The notes under the pieces: model-generated
The model's input: the letters and a program-made list of their open reading frames with translations, nothing else
Told to the model about the DNA's origin: nothing
Database searches by the model: none
NCBI GenBank assembly: GCA_947447525.1
Contig: CANFJL010000001.1
Coordinates: forward strand, 186,001-250,000
Direction of reading: 5' to 3'
Origin: Flavobacteriales bacterium
GTDB lineage: Bacteria; Bacteroidota; Bacteroidia; Flavobacteriales_D; Crocinitomicaceae
Length of the DNA: 64,000 nt
Translations under genes and position numbers: made by a program
Shown here: piece by piece, positions 18,388 to 28,095 of the stretch
Layout of the letters: every line of letters begins with the position of its first letter
Position numbering within the stretch: position 1 is the first letter of the stretch

Positions 18388-19443
18388 ATGAATAAAAAAG
18401 TAATAGTAGTTGGCATAATCGCCATAGGTTTTGTGGGTTTAATTGTCGCAAAATTATTTTCAAATAAGGAGGAAGTCGCAAAAAAAATATTCATTAATGA
18501 TGTTAATGAGCCCATTTTAGTGGAGGCAATTCAACCTTCAATGCACACTTTTCAAAGTGAATTTTCTTATCTCGGTACTTTTGAACCCAATAGACAAAAT
18601 ACTATTGGTGCTGAAGGTCAGGGTCGCATTGTATCTTTAAATGTTCAAGAGGGTGACCGAATAGCACAAGGCGGTGTAATTGCCAAATTAGATGATGAGA
18701 TGCTTCAACTTCAATTAGATAATTTAGAAGTAAGTATTGAAGGTCAAAAAAGTGATGATAATCGTTATACTTCTCTTTCAAAAGATGCTGCTATCCCTGC
18801 AGTTCAAGCAGAGAAAACAAAATTGGGTTTGAAATCTTCTGAAATTCAGAAAAAACAATTGCAAAAACAATTACGCGGAACTGTTCTTAAAGCGCCTTTC
18901 TCAGGAGTGATTACTAAAAAATTAGTGGATTTAGGTTCCGTAATTGGTATGGGATCGCCGGTTGTTGAAATTACAGATGTTTCTTCACTAAAATTAACGG
19001 TAAATGTTCCTGAGCGTGACATCATGAAATTCAGCATGAATCAGTTGGTCAATGTATCCATTGATGTTTATCCAGGTGAAATGTTTCAAGGTAAGGTTAG
19101 TTTAATCGGTATTCAAGCTGATAAAACACACAATTTTAAAGTTCAAGTTTTGGTAAACAACGCTAAAGGAATTTTAAGGGCCGGCATGTATGGCACTTCA
19201 AGTTTGGTGAATTCAAGTAGTATTTCTGCGTTTTCAATCCCTAGAAAAGCATTGGTGGGTTCTACTAAACAACCAAAGGTTTATGTGATAAAAAATGGCA
19301 AAGCTGTATTGGTTTCCTTTAATGCAGGTACTGCAGATGGTGAATTTATCGAAGTGATTAGCGGTTTGTCTAAAAGCGATAAAATCGTAATAAAAGGACA
19401 AGTGAATTTAAGAAATGATGCTCCGGTAAAAACGAATAAATAA
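18388..19443 (+). CDS. RND efflux periplasmic adaptor (HlyD/MFP family)
   Basis: A 351-residue membrane-fusion protein with an N-terminal membrane anchor (about residues 4-24), a lipoyl-like half motif GRIVSLNVQEGDRIAQGGVIAKLDD (about 75-99), a short helical hairpin, the second lipoyl half GTVLKAPFSGVITKKLVDLGSVIGMG, and C-terminal beta-barrel and membrane-proximal domains. It bridges the TolC protein and the RND pump in the same operon. Confidence 0.93.
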   Translation: MNKKVIVVGIIAIGFVGLIVAKLFSNKEEVAKKIFINDVNEPILVEAIQPSMHTFQSEFSYLGTFEPNRQNTIGAEGQGRIVSLNVQEGDRIAQGGVIAKLDDEMLQLQLDNLEVSIEGQKSDDNRYTSLSKDAAIPAVQAEKTKLGLKSSEIQKKQLQKQLRGTVLKAPFSGVITKKLVDLGSVIGMGSPVVEITDVSSLKLTVNVPERDIMKFSMNQLVNVSIDVYPGEMFQGKVSLIGIQADKTHNFKVQVLVNNAKGILRAGMYGTSSLVNSSSISAFSIPRKALVGSTKQPKVYVIKNGKAVLVSFNAGTADGEFIEVISGLSKSDKIVIKGQVNLRNDAPVKTNK

Positions 19444-19454
19444 GAATAAAAATC

Positions 19455-22400
19455 ATGACATTAACAGAATTATCGATAAAAAGACCTTCGTTTATTATTG
19501 TTGTTTTTACAATTTTAATAGGTGGTGGAATGCTTTGCTATAATCAATTGAGCTACGAGTTATTACCTGATTTCTCTCCGCCATTAATTATGGTTACAAC
19601 TACCTATCCTGGAGCTTCTCCAGCTACAGTTGAAAGTCAAGTTGCCAAACCTTTAGAGGATGCCTTAAGTGGTTTGGAAAATATAAATGAGGTTACTGCT
19701 TTTTCTTTAGACAATGCTTGTATTGTTTTACTTGAATTTAAGCCTTCTGCCAACATGGATGAATCCGTTCAAGATGCTCAAAGAAAAATAAATAATATAC
19801 AAAACACATTGCCCGAAGGAGCACAAACTCCAATTCTTTCTAAAATTGAACCTAATGCTTCTCCAGTACTTCAAGTAAGTGCTGTGGCTAAAAATATGTC
19901 AGATCGTGACTTTATGGTACTCATGGAGGATCAGATTTTGCCGCAAATTAAGCAAACTAAAGGGGTTTCAGAAGTTCAAGTAATAGGTGGAGAAAAGCGT
20001 CAATTCAGGGTCAATGTCAACAAAGATAAATTAAAGGCTTGTGGCCTTTCCTTAGCCAATATTAATCAAGCAATCTCTGCTGCTAATGTTGAATTTCCTA
20101 CAGGGAAATTGAAGAATGATGCCAGTCAAATGACTGTGCGTTTATCGGGAAAATTGTCAAGTATTGAGGAGCTGGAAAATCTCATTATTGTCTCTAATGC
20201 TGCTTCAACTGTCAAATTGCGCGATGTTGCAGAAATTGTTGATGGTTCCAATGACCAAATCGCAATCAGTCGATTAAATGGTCAAAATGGTATCGGGCTT
20301 CGGATTAAAAAACAAAGTGATGCCAATGCTGTCGATATGTCGAATGTTACAAAAGAGCGTTTTAAAATAATTGAAGAAAAGTATAAAAAGGAAGGAATTC
20401 ATTTTACCGTTGCAACAGATACCTCGATTCCTACTATAGAATCTGTTGATGCTGTTTTACATGATTTAGAATTGGCCATTTTTTTAGTTGCACTGGTGAT
20501 GCTTTTATTCTTACATACCTTACGGAACGCAGTTATAGTATTAGTTGCAATTCCTGCATCCTTGATCTCTACTTTCATCGCCATGTATATGCTGGGTTAT
20601 ACACTCAACTTAATGACACTTCTTGCTATGTCGCTCGTAATTGGGATTTTGGTTGATGATTCGATTGTTGTCCTAGAAAATATATATCGCCATTTGCAAA
20701 TGGGTAAAAATAGAAGACAAGCAGCTTTAGATGGTCGAAATGAAATTGGTTTTACTGCATTAGCGATAACATTAGTCGATGTTGTTGTATTTTCTCCTGT
20801 TGTTTTTATTGAAGGTACAATTTCTGATATTCTAAGACAGTTTTCAATAGTTGTTGTTGTTTCAACCTTAATGTCTCTATTTGTTTGTTTCACCTTGACT
20901 CCTTGGCTGGCTTCTAGGTTAGCCAAAGAAGTGAAATTAAATCCCAAAAATTTGTTTCATGCATTTTTATTATGGTTCGAAAGACGCGTGTCTCTTTTTA
21001 CCTCTTCTTATGTTCAATTGGTTGCATGGTCTCTTAAACATAAATTAATAATGTTCTCCGCTATCGCTGTTATATTTATATCCAGTATGGCAACTATGGG
21101 CTTAGGAATCGTTGGACAAGAATTTGTAGCTCAAGGGGATCAAGGGAAATTTGTAATAAAATTAAAATTTGATAAGAGTACCACTTTTGAAGAGAATAAT
21201 GCCATCACACTTCAAATTGAAAAAATGATTCTTGCGCAAAAAGATCGTGTTGCAATTGTTTTTGCAAATGTTGGTGGACCTAGCTCTGGAATGGGCGCTG
21301 CTTCCTTTGGATCTGAAAATAAATCTGAATTAACGGTAAAATTAATCAAGGATAAACAAAAGGAAATCCCTACCATCCCTTACATGAATGCAATCCGCAA
21401 GAAAATTGAAGATAAATATCCTGGAATTGAGGTGAAGGCTATTAATATCGGTATGGTAGAATCTGAAGAAGCGCCAATTGAAATTTTCCTTTCTTCTGAT
21501 GATCATGAACTTCTAATGAAGGAAGCAAGACGCTTAAAGACTTTGCTTCTAGAAACTAAAGGAGCGAAAGACCCAACCATTTCTACAGATGATGTTACTC
21601 CAGAAGTACATATTGAATTGGATCGTGAGAAAATGGGTCAACTTGGACTTCCAATTGCTTTGGTGGGTATGCAACTTCAAAATGCCTTGACAGGTAATGA
21701 TGATGCTCAATATGATGAGAAAGGACAAGAATATGACATCAATGTGATGATGGATAAGTTTGATCGAAAAAATGTGGAGGATTTAGAGAAAATGACCTTC
21801 ACGAATAATGATGGAAAACAAGTGTCTCTAATTGAATTTGCAGATCTTTCTGTTGAAAATGGAGATGGGTCTTTGGAACGTAAAAATAGAATTTCAAATA
21901 CAACCATTAGATGTTATGTTCAAGGTACAGCCTCTGGGAATGTTTCTAAGGATATTGAAGCTTATTTGAAAAAAGCACCCTTAGATGAAAATGTAAGAAT
22001 GCTTTGGGGCGGTGAAGTTAAAAGACAAAAGGAATCAATGGGTGCTTTAGGAACTGCCATGGGTATTGGTTTGATTTTGGTGTATTTAATTATGGTAGTC
22101 TTGTATGATAGTTATGTTTACCCTTTCGTAGTGCTATTTTCCATTTTAGTTGCATTGGTAGGCGCAATTCTTGCATTGAATTTGACTTCTTCAAGTATGG
22201 GAATCTTCACGATGCTGGGTATGCTCATGCTGCTGGGACTAGTAGCGAAAAATGCCATTTTAATTGTCGATTTCACCAATCATCTGAAGAAGGAGGGTAT
22301 GTCTACTTATAGTGCCTTACTCGAGTCGGTTAGTGAACGAATGCGTCCTATTCTCATGACCACCATTTCTATGGTTATTGGAATGATTCCAATTGCAATT

Positions 22401-22577
22401 GCTACCGGTTCTGGAGCAGCATGGAAAAATGGTTTGGCTTGGGTACTTATTGGTGGATTGACAAGTTCTATGTTCTTAACAATCATCGTTGTTCCAATGA
22501 TGTATTATGTGGTAGATCGCATTAAAGATCGATTTGCAGCAAGAGCTGAAAAACTATTAGCAAAGCTAGAAGATTAA
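19455..22577 (+). CDS. RND family multidrug efflux permease (AcrB-like)
   Basis: Inner-membrane, proton-driven pump of 1040 residues, full length for the HAE1-type family, with twelve predicted helices and two large periplasmic loops. The proton-relay pair D401-D402 (ILVDDSIVVLENIYRH) matches AcrB Asp407/Asp408, and the relay lysine lies in AKNAILIVDF of helix 10. N-terminal SIKRPSFIIVVF and YPGASPATVESQVAKPLEDAL are family hallmarks. It is the last gene of the TetR-controlled operon; a strong hairpin follows. The drug spectrum cannot be read from sequence. Confidence 0.95.
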   Translation: MTLTELSIKRPSFIIVVFTILIGGGMLCYNQLSYELLPDFSPPLIMVTTTYPGASPATVESQVAKPLEDALSGLENINEVTAFSLDNACIVLLEFKPSANMDESVQDAQRKINNIQNTLPEGAQTPILSKIEPNASPVLQVSAVAKNMSDRDFMVLMEDQILPQIKQTKGVSEVQVIGGEKRQFRVNVNKDKLKACGLSLANINQAISAANVEFPTGKLKNDASQMTVRLSGKLSSIEELENLIIVSNAASTVKLRDVAEIVDGSNDQIAISRLNGQNGIGLRIKKQSDANAVDMSNVTKERFKIIEEKYKKEGIHFTVATDTSIPTIESVDAVLHDLELAIFLVALVMLLFLHTLRNAVIVLVAIPASLISTFIAMYMLGYTLNLMTLLAMSLVIGILVDDSIVVLENIYRHLQMGKNRRQAALDGRNEIGFTALAITLVDVVVFSPVVFIEGTISDILRQFSIVVVVSTLMSLFVCFTLTPWLASRLAKEVKLNPKNLFHAFLLWFERRVSLFTSSYVQLVAWSLKHKLIMFSAIAVIFISSMATMGLGIVGQEFVAQGDQGKFVIKLKFDKSTTFEENNAITLQIEKMILAQKDRVAIVFANVGGPSSGMGAASFGSENKSELTVKLIKDKQKEIPTIPYMNAIRKKIEDKYPGIEVKAINIGMVESEEAPIEIFLSSDDHELLMKEARRLKTLLLETKGAKDPTISTDDVTPEVHIELDREKMGQLGLPIALVGMQLQNALTGNDDAQYDEKGQEYDINVMMDKFDRKNVEDLEKMTFTNNDGKQVSLIEFADLSVENGDGSLERKNRISNTTIRCYVQGTASGNVSKDIEAYLKKAPLDENVRMLWGGEVKRQKESMGALGTAMGIGLILVYLIMVVLYDSYVYPFVVLFSILVALVGAILALNLTSSSMGIFTMLGMLMLLGLVAKNAILIVDFTNHLKKEGMSTYSALLESVSERMRPILMTTISMVIGMIPIAIATGSGAAWKNGLAWVLIGGLTSSMFLTIIVVPMMYYVVDRIKDRFAARAEKLLAKLED

Positions 22578-22610
22578 AATGTATAAGATTGGTACAAAAT
22601 AGACCAAAAA

Positions 22611-22637
22611 AAAGCCCGATAACATCGGGCTTTTTTT
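22611..22637. terminator. Bidirectional terminator between the RND operon and the T9SS gene
   Basis: Perfect 10-bp stem AAAGCCCGAT/ATCGGGCTTT with an AAC loop. A and T runs on either side serve both convergent genes. Confidence 0.92.
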
Positions 22638-22640
22638 ATA

Positions 22641-25289
22641 TTATAATTTTATAATTCGTTTACTCATTTGTTGAGATCCGTCTGAAATTTCTAGGTAGTA
22701 TATTCCTGCTGGTATCTTCTCTAATGAAATAGTATTAGCTTTTCCTATTTGAACTTCTAAAAAGTGTTCTAGGATGATGCGCTCTCCAAGGATATTGAAT
22801 AAACTTACATCCATTTTGGAAGTGCTAGAATTCAATTGAATCTGAATATCACTTCTGGTAGGGTTAGGGAAAATAGTAACTTCAAAATTGTTTGAAAGAT
22901 CATTAATACCATTTACCAAAGCTTGTATGATTTGGTTGCTTGTATCTGAACAACCCTGAGGCGAAGTTACAATTAACGTTACCGTGAAGGTTCCAGCAGT
23001 AGGATAACTGTGGGTAGGATTTTGTTGGGTACTTGTAGATCCATCTCCGAAATCCCATGAATAACTATTTCCTCCTGCACTACAAACAAAATTCACATCA
23101 TTATTAGGTGAAGTATTATAGGTGAAATTAGCAACTGGCGCAGGATAAATTGAAATCAATTGAGAAGATGAGCTAGTACATCCTGCTTGATCTGTTACCG
23201 ACACTGAATAAGTTGTGTTTTGTGTTGGTGCAACAACTATGGAATCATTGTTGATGGATACTTGATTAGGTAACCATGAAAAATTAGGATTTATTGCATC
23301 TGTATTGGCTACCAAATCAATAGAAACCAAAGCATTATTACACAAAGAAATTTGTGATGCTTGTAAATTTAATGTTGGGCTTATTAGTGTAGTGTCAACG
23401 GTTATTAAAATTGAATCTGCTCGAACACAACCATAAGGACTGGTTACATTAACATAGTAATATCCAGTCACAGTTGGACTTACAGTTATTGTTTGTAAAT
23501 TACCTGCACTTGGTGTCCACGCAACATTGTACAAAGACGATGATGTTCCTTGTGTGTTGGAAATATTTACATTCAAAACGGTACTTCCGTTAAGACATAC
23601 TGTTTGAGATATTGAACTTAAATTTAAATTAGGAACGGGTCTAACATAAATAACTGCAACTGCAGACGAATTACATCCGTTAGTTGGATCTGTTCCTGTT
23701 ACAATATAAGTTAAAGTTTGATTACCAACATTTACATTCAAAGTATCATTGGTAGAGGTAATTGGATTACCAAAAGTACTGGCCCAGCTATAAGTAATGT
23801 TTGGACTTGTTGAACTTGCAACCAATTGTGCCGTATTGCTTACCCCTTGACAGATCACTAAAGAATCTGGACTTACAGATAAGCTAGGACTTGTTAAGGA
23901 AGTATTTATAATTACATTGGTAGTATCTGTGCTAAAGCAGCCATATTGACCAATTACGGTCACTGTATAAAGAGTGTTGGTTGTAGGGGCGACTGTTGCT
24001 GTATTCGTTGTACTCACATTTGGGTTCCATTGATAACTCAATACAACTCCTCCCCCTGCACCTCCTGTCGTAGCCTGCACAAATAAAATGGAGTTCCCCC
24101 CCACACAGATGACAGGATTTGAATTATTAAATGCATTAATCGTAGGTCTTCTACCAACAACAATAGTTTGCGAAACACTTGTAGAGGCACATCCTAAGGT
24201 ATCATATCCTATCAAATTATAAGTTGTTGTATTCTGTGGAGCAACTAATAAGGAATCTAAAGTTCCTAAATTAGGCGTTCCAGTGGAGCTCCATTGGTAG
24301 GTAGCAGCTCCATTGGCATATAATGCTAAGGTGTCATTTCTACAAATGGTATCATTTGCCATTGTAATAGCAACTATAGGAGCTGGATTTGGATTGACAA
24401 TTACAGAAATGGTATCACTAGAACTTGTGATTCCAGAACCCGAACAAGTTACTGCAGCATAATAATATTGAGTACTTGTGATGGTTCCTGTAGTCGTAGT
24501 CAAGGCATTGACACCTATGCTAGTATATGGACCTGTTTGGTTAGGAGATACAAACCAATCATATGAAATTCCAGTTCCAACAGATGCTGAAGATAGGGTT
24601 AAATTTGCAGTTCCACTTCCTGAACATATTATTGGAGTGTTGGTTGCTAGTGTACCCCCATTAGGCGTACTATTACATACAGGTGGATATTCCGTCCAGT
24701 TAATATCATCTATATATATTCTTCTTGGTGTTGTACTGTATATGGAACCTTTGAAAATTACAAAATTACTAGCAGCGTTAAAATTACTTGGAATATTAAA
24801 AGTATATTGGTACCAACCGTTAATAGGCTTTGTATCTGGAACATTAATGGATCTATTTCTAGCGACTTTTCCTATCAGTGTAGCGCCTGTTAAAGAGGCA
24901 GTTGTGTTAACATACACTGAAATACTGTCGTTGTTTGCAAGCATTAAGGAGTCACGATGAATCCAAAAACTAACAGGTACAATATTGGTTCCTCTTCCAG
25001 TGAGATCAAATACAGGAGTGCTAATTGCTTCAGATATAACAGTTCCAGTGCCTCCCGTTGGGAAACGCATTCTTGCCATACCTGCTCCTGAATGAGGTGT
25101 ACCAGTTATTGGGGCAGTAAAGGTGGTTTGCCTTGTCCAGTCTGGGGCGGTTCCAACTGTAACCCAACCTGTAGGTAAAAAGGTTGTTGCATCAAAACTT
25201 TCGGTGTGTAATATTTGACTCGTTGCACAGAAGGAAACAAAAGTAGAAATAAGAGTAAGAAGAATTTTACTAGTAAATTTTTTAATCAT
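22641..25289 (-). CDS. T9SS cargo: adhesin-like protein with Ig-like repeats, PKD and type A sorting domain
   Basis: An 882-residue secreted protein. It has a signal peptide (cut near residue 25), a jelly-roll module (about 26-200, HTESFDATTFLPTGWVTVG...RRIYIDDINWTEY) as in cleaved adhesins, several Thr/Ser-rich Ig-like repeats of about 80-90 residues (about 205-715) each with paired cysteines, a PKD domain (about 718-795, SWDFGDGS, HSYPTAGTFTVTLIV), and a T9SS type A tail (about 803-882, IFPNPTRSDIQIQL, ISDGSQQMSKRIIKL). It is exported across the outer membrane and attached to the surface. Ligand unknown. Confidence 0.92.
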   Translation of the reverse strand: MIKKFTSKILLTLISTFVSFCATSQILHTESFDATTFLPTGWVTVGTAPDWTRQTTFTAPITGTPHSGAGMARMRFPTGGTGTVISEAISTPVFDLTGRGTNIVPVSFWIHRDSLMLANNDSISVYVNTTASLTGATLIGKVARNRSINVPDTKPINGWYQYTFNIPSNFNAASNFVIFKGSIYSTTPRRIYIDDINWTEYPPVCNSTPNGGTLATNTPIICSGSGTANLTLSSASVGTGISYDWFVSPNQTGPYTSIGVNALTTTTGTITSTQYYYAAVTCSGSGITSSSDTISVIVNPNPAPIVAITMANDTICRNDTLALYANGAATYQWSSTGTPNLGTLDSLLVAPQNTTTYNLIGYDTLGCASTSVSQTIVVGRRPTINAFNNSNPVICVGGNSILFVQATTGGAGGGVVLSYQWNPNVSTTNTATVAPTTNTLYTVTVIGQYGCFSTDTTNVIINTSLTSPSLSVSPDSLVICQGVSNTAQLVASSTSPNITYSWASTFGNPITSTNDTLNVNVGNQTLTYIVTGTDPTNGCNSSAVAVIYVRPVPNLNLSSISQTVCLNGSTVLNVNISNTQGTSSSLYNVAWTPSAGNLQTITVSPTVTGYYYVNVTSPYGCVRADSILITVDTTLISPTLNLQASQISLCNNALVSIDLVANTDAINPNFSWLPNQVSINNDSIVVAPTQNTTYSVSVTDQAGCTSSSSQLISIYPAPVANFTYNTSPNNDVNFVCSAGGNSYSWDFGDGSTSTQQNPTHSYPTAGTFTVTLIVTSPQGCSDTSNQIIQALVNGINDLSNNFEVTIFPNPTRSDIQIQLNSSTSKMDVSLFNILGERIILEHFLEVQIGKANTISLEKIPAGIYYLEISDGSQQMSKRIIKL

Positions 25290-25410
25290 GGTTTTAAGTT
25301 TTAGAGTATAATTAATTCTAGTTTAAATTATTATGTTGCTAAAATTAACTCAAAATTGCATATTAATTTAAAAACTATTATTTTTTTTAAATATTCAACA
25401 AGGTATTGGT

Positions 25411-25445
25411 TTTGGTAGCAACTTTGAATTAATCTATTATCTTTG
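25411..25445 (+). promoter_or_regulatory. Promoter (TTTG ... TATCTTTG) of the membrane protein gene
   Basis: TTTG at 25411-25414 and TATCTTTG at 25438-25445 are 23 bases apart, at the upper end of the Bacteroidota range. The -7 box ends 23 bases before the ATG at 25469. Confidence 0.5.
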
Positions 25446-25468
25446 GCAATCAAAAAAAAGGCGTTGTG

Positions 25469-26194
25469 ATGAGGATTGGATCTGATTTTGAAAAAATAAA
25501 GTTTGATTTTTATGGATTTCATTTATTGGAACCAAATGCTTTTATTGGTGACATGCTTTTGTTTTTTATTGCTATTTTCTTGGCAGTTAAAATTGGAAAA
25601 TATAAAATTAATTCTCCTTTTTCTTCACATTTTAGAAATTTTTTAATTCTTTATGGCCTTAGCTTTTTTATAGGTGGTCTAGGACATTTACTCTTTAATT
25701 ATTGGGCAATTCCAGGAAAATATGCGAGTTGGTTTGGAGCCTTTTTTGTTTCTTTCTTAGTCGAGAAGGCAATGATTTCTTTGCATCCTAATTTGAAGGT
25801 ACAAGTATTATTAAATAAGATTTCAATGTTTAAACTTCTTAGCATGATACTGTTGGAGATTCTATTGCTTATTTATGTTGATATATCTAACAATCCCTCT
25901 ATTGGACTTGTTTTCCCTGCAATGAATTCTACTATTGGATTAGGATTTTCTCTTGGTGTGCTCGGATTTTATTATCAGAAAAAAATTCATGAATCATTCA
26001 AATATTTATGGATAAGTACGCTAGTTGCTTTACCTTCTTTGCTTTTTCAAAGTTTAAAAATTAATATTCATCCTTGGTTTGATAGAAATGATTTTAGTCA
26101 TTTTCTCTTGGCAATTTCACTTTTATTTTATTGGAAATTTATAGATGAATATTATCGAAAAGCAATAAGCCCAGTCATTCCAGTCATCATCTAA
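25469..26194 (+). CDS. Seven-helix integral membrane protein of unknown function
   Basis: The 241 residues contain about seven hydrophobic helices. Conserved-looking polar spots inside or next to helices are GGLGHLLFNYW (His near residue 71) and HPWFDRNDFSHFLLA (about 210-224). These His/Asp positions are reminiscent of ceramidase-like CREST hydrolases and DUF6962-type proteins, but I cannot confirm the family. ATG 25469 is preferred over the adjacent GTG at 25466. Its stop overlaps that of the convergent metallo-hydrolase by four bases. Confidence 0.6.
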   Translation: MRIGSDFEKIKFDFYGFHLLEPNAFIGDMLLFFIAIFLAVKIGKYKINSPFSSHFRNFLILYGLSFFIGGLGHLLFNYWAIPGKYASWFGAFFVSFLVEKAMISLHPNLKVQVLLNKISMFKLLSMILLEILLLIYVDISNNPSIGLVFPAMNSTIGLGFSLGVLGFYYQKKIHESFKYLWISTLVALPSLLFQSLKINIHPWFDRNDFSHFLLAISLLFYWKFIDEYYRKAISPVIPVII

Positions 26195-27219
26195 TCCCAC
26201 CATGATTCTTGTTGGGGATCTTCTAAAAGGTTGTTGACAGCTCCTATTATTGGGACAATCGTTTTAAAACTTTTATCTTTTGCTGCTTCCAGAAAACGCA
26301 ATATAGGTTCATTCCAAGAATGGATTGATAAAGCAAATTTGCCCCAATGAACTGGTAAGGCATGAGTTGTTTTTAAATCAAGTGCTGCTTGAACGGTTTC
26401 CTCCGGAATCATATGAATTTGAGGCCAAAATCTTGAATATTGACCACATTCTAACCAAGCGAAATCAAAAGGCCCATACTGGTCGCCAATTTCTTTGAAA
26501 TGCCTATCATATCCTGAATCTGAACCAATAAATAATTTTAATCCATACCATTCTAATACGAAGGACGACCAAAGTGTTTTTGATCTTATGAGTCCTCTTC
26601 CAGAAAAATGTCTGGTTGGAGTAGCCGTTATGTTCAATTCCTTGTCGATTTGCTCCGTCTCCCACCAATTGAGTTCTATTATTTTTTCAGGTGAAATCCC
26701 CCAAAATTCCAAATGACTTCCCACACCAATAGAAGTAAGAATTTTTTTGACTTTCGGCGCAAGTAACTTAATGGTTTTATAATCCAAATGATCATAATGA
26801 TCATGGGTAATGATAAGTAAATCAATATGCTCAAATTGATCCGTATTTATTTCATTCGTCCCTTTAAAAGCTTTAGCAAAACCTTTTATGGGTGAGGCAA
26901 AACCACTAAAGACTGGATCAACCAATATGTTGTAGGAATGGTACTCTAGAAAATAAGAAGAATGTCCAAACCAAGCATAATTTAAGGCTTCGTTTTTTGA
27001 GTCTTCAACTGAAAATTTTACGGCAGGAATTGGTTTTAAAGGGACATTGTCTTTGGGTTTATTTAGGAGCGCTTTAAAGGTCTTGAATTTTGACCCCTGT
27101 TTCGGCATAACAACAGTTGGAGTAAGATTTTGGAAACGGCCGTTTGTAAAATTTCGGGTGTTTTCAAGATGTAAAAAAGTACTCTTTTTAGGGTTCTTAC
27201 CGAATATTTTTGGAAACAT
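26191..27219 (-). CDS. MBL-fold metallo-hydrolase (NAPE-PLD/UlaG-like)
   Basis: The 342-residue protein has a metallo-beta-lactamase fold with the zinc motif HDHYDHLD (THDHYDHLDYKTIK), a third ligand in ATPTRHFSGRG, an Asp ligand in LFIGSDSGYD and a last His in ALPVHWGKFAL. The N-terminal part (about 1-90, NGRFQNLTPTVVM, AWFGHSSYFLEYHSYNILVDPVF) resembles N-acylphosphatidylethanolamine phospholipase D-like and RomA proteins. The substrate, possibly a phospholipid, is not certain. No signal peptide is evident. Confidence 0.82.
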   Translation of the reverse strand: MFPKIFGKNPKKSTFLHLENTRNFTNGRFQNLTPTVVMPKQGSKFKTFKALLNKPKDNVPLKPIPAVKFSVEDSKNEALNYAWFGHSSYFLEYHSYNILVDPVFSGFASPIKGFAKAFKGTNEINTDQFEHIDLLIITHDHYDHLDYKTIKLLAPKVKKILTSIGVGSHLEFWGISPEKIIELNWWETEQIDKELNITATPTRHFSGRGLIRSKTLWSSFVLEWYGLKLFIGSDSGYDRHFKEIGDQYGPFDFAWLECGQYSRFWPQIHMIPEETVQAALDLKTTHALPVHWGKFALSIHSWNEPILRFLEAAKDKSFKTIVPIIGAVNNLLEDPQQESWWD

Positions 27220-27304
27220 GCCACAAAAGTAAAGTATTATCCGATGCTAGAAATACTTTGAGACTTTCTTTTGATTTTTTATCAAAGTTTAACTACTCAT
27301 GATG

Positions 27305-27922
27305 CTATTCAACTACAGTTAGGATTGCAGTTATGGGGTTTTGTTGCACACCATCTCGAGTATAAAAAACTTCTATTACTACCTTTTTTCCGGTCCTAAT
27401 TTCACTAATAACAGATGGGTCAATTGTATTTCCGGTATTTCTAACTTCATATTCATTATAAGTAATTCCAGAACCAGAAACTGAAATTTCAGCGCCAATA
27501 CATGGATTATATTCACCTAAACTTAGATCTATAGTCATTCCTTTAGTTTTGGATATTGTTGTGTTGGTAATTTTTGGTAATAGAAATGGCTTAACTTTGA
27601 ACATCTGACTTCCATAACTGACAGACCGACCATTTTTATCCTTTGCTGTAAGCGTAATAGAAACTGATTTTACACCTGAATCAACTGTGACATAGTATCC
27701 TGAATGATCTATACCATTTTTATCTTTCCAAGATGATTTTGTTGCGGTGCCACCTGAAACATTGATACTAGTTGATTTCATATCTTTACATCCCTCAACC
27801 TCTACCTTATTTTGATATCCAGTAAATAAAACTGCAAATTCACCACAACTTAACTTAAGGTTACATTGCGCATTTGCGAGTAAGTTGAAGCTTAAGAAAG
27901 CTGCGCACATTATATTTTTCAT
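27305..27922 (-). CDS. Small secreted protein resembling GldM C-terminal domains
   Basis: From the ATG at 27922 the product has 205 residues with a signal peptide (MKNIMCAAFLSFNLLANAQ). The mature part reads like the last two periplasmic domains of the gliding/T9SS motor protein GldM: GYQNKVEVEG..., a glycine-rich SINVSGGTA strand, SQMFKVKPFLLPKIT, and a final TGKKVVIEVFYTRDG..NPITAILTVV. There is no N-terminal membrane helix of a motor subunit. The similarity is by eye and weak. The 27961 start would place 13 extra residues before the signal peptide. It is divergent from the LysM gene across 173 bases with no further ORF. Confidence 0.55.
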   Translation of the reverse strand: MKNIMCAAFLSFNLLANAQCNLKLSCGEFAVLFTGYQNKVEVEGCKDMKSTSINVSGGTATKSSWKDKNGIDHSGYYVTVDSGVKSVSITLTAKDKNGRSVSYGSQMFKVKPFLLPKITNTTISKTKGMTIDLSLGEYNPCIGAEISVSGSGITYNEYEVRNTGNTIDPSVISEIRTGKKVVIEVFYTRDGVQQNPITAILTVVE

Positions 27923-28095
27923 AGGAAATATATTAAATGAAAATAATTGAAGGAATAACAAATATTTTATGCCCTTCCATATGTTTAATCCCTAACCTAA
28001 CATTTGGTTACTTTATTAATTTTATGCATTCCAATCAACCAAAATTAATACTTTGAAAAGTTGTAACTTTACTGCCTAAAATAGTTATTGAAGTT

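Noticed and set aside
24478-24960. 160-codon open frame antisense to the large T9SS gene
   Set aside because: It lies wholly within a well-supported CDS with repeats and a sorting domain; its protein shows no domain or signal peptide and has the look of an antisense shadow.
22641-25289. CRISPR-like or tandem DNA repeat array within the T9SS gene
   Set aside because: The repetition is at protein level (diverged Ig-like modules); no regular identical DNA repeats with spacers are seen.
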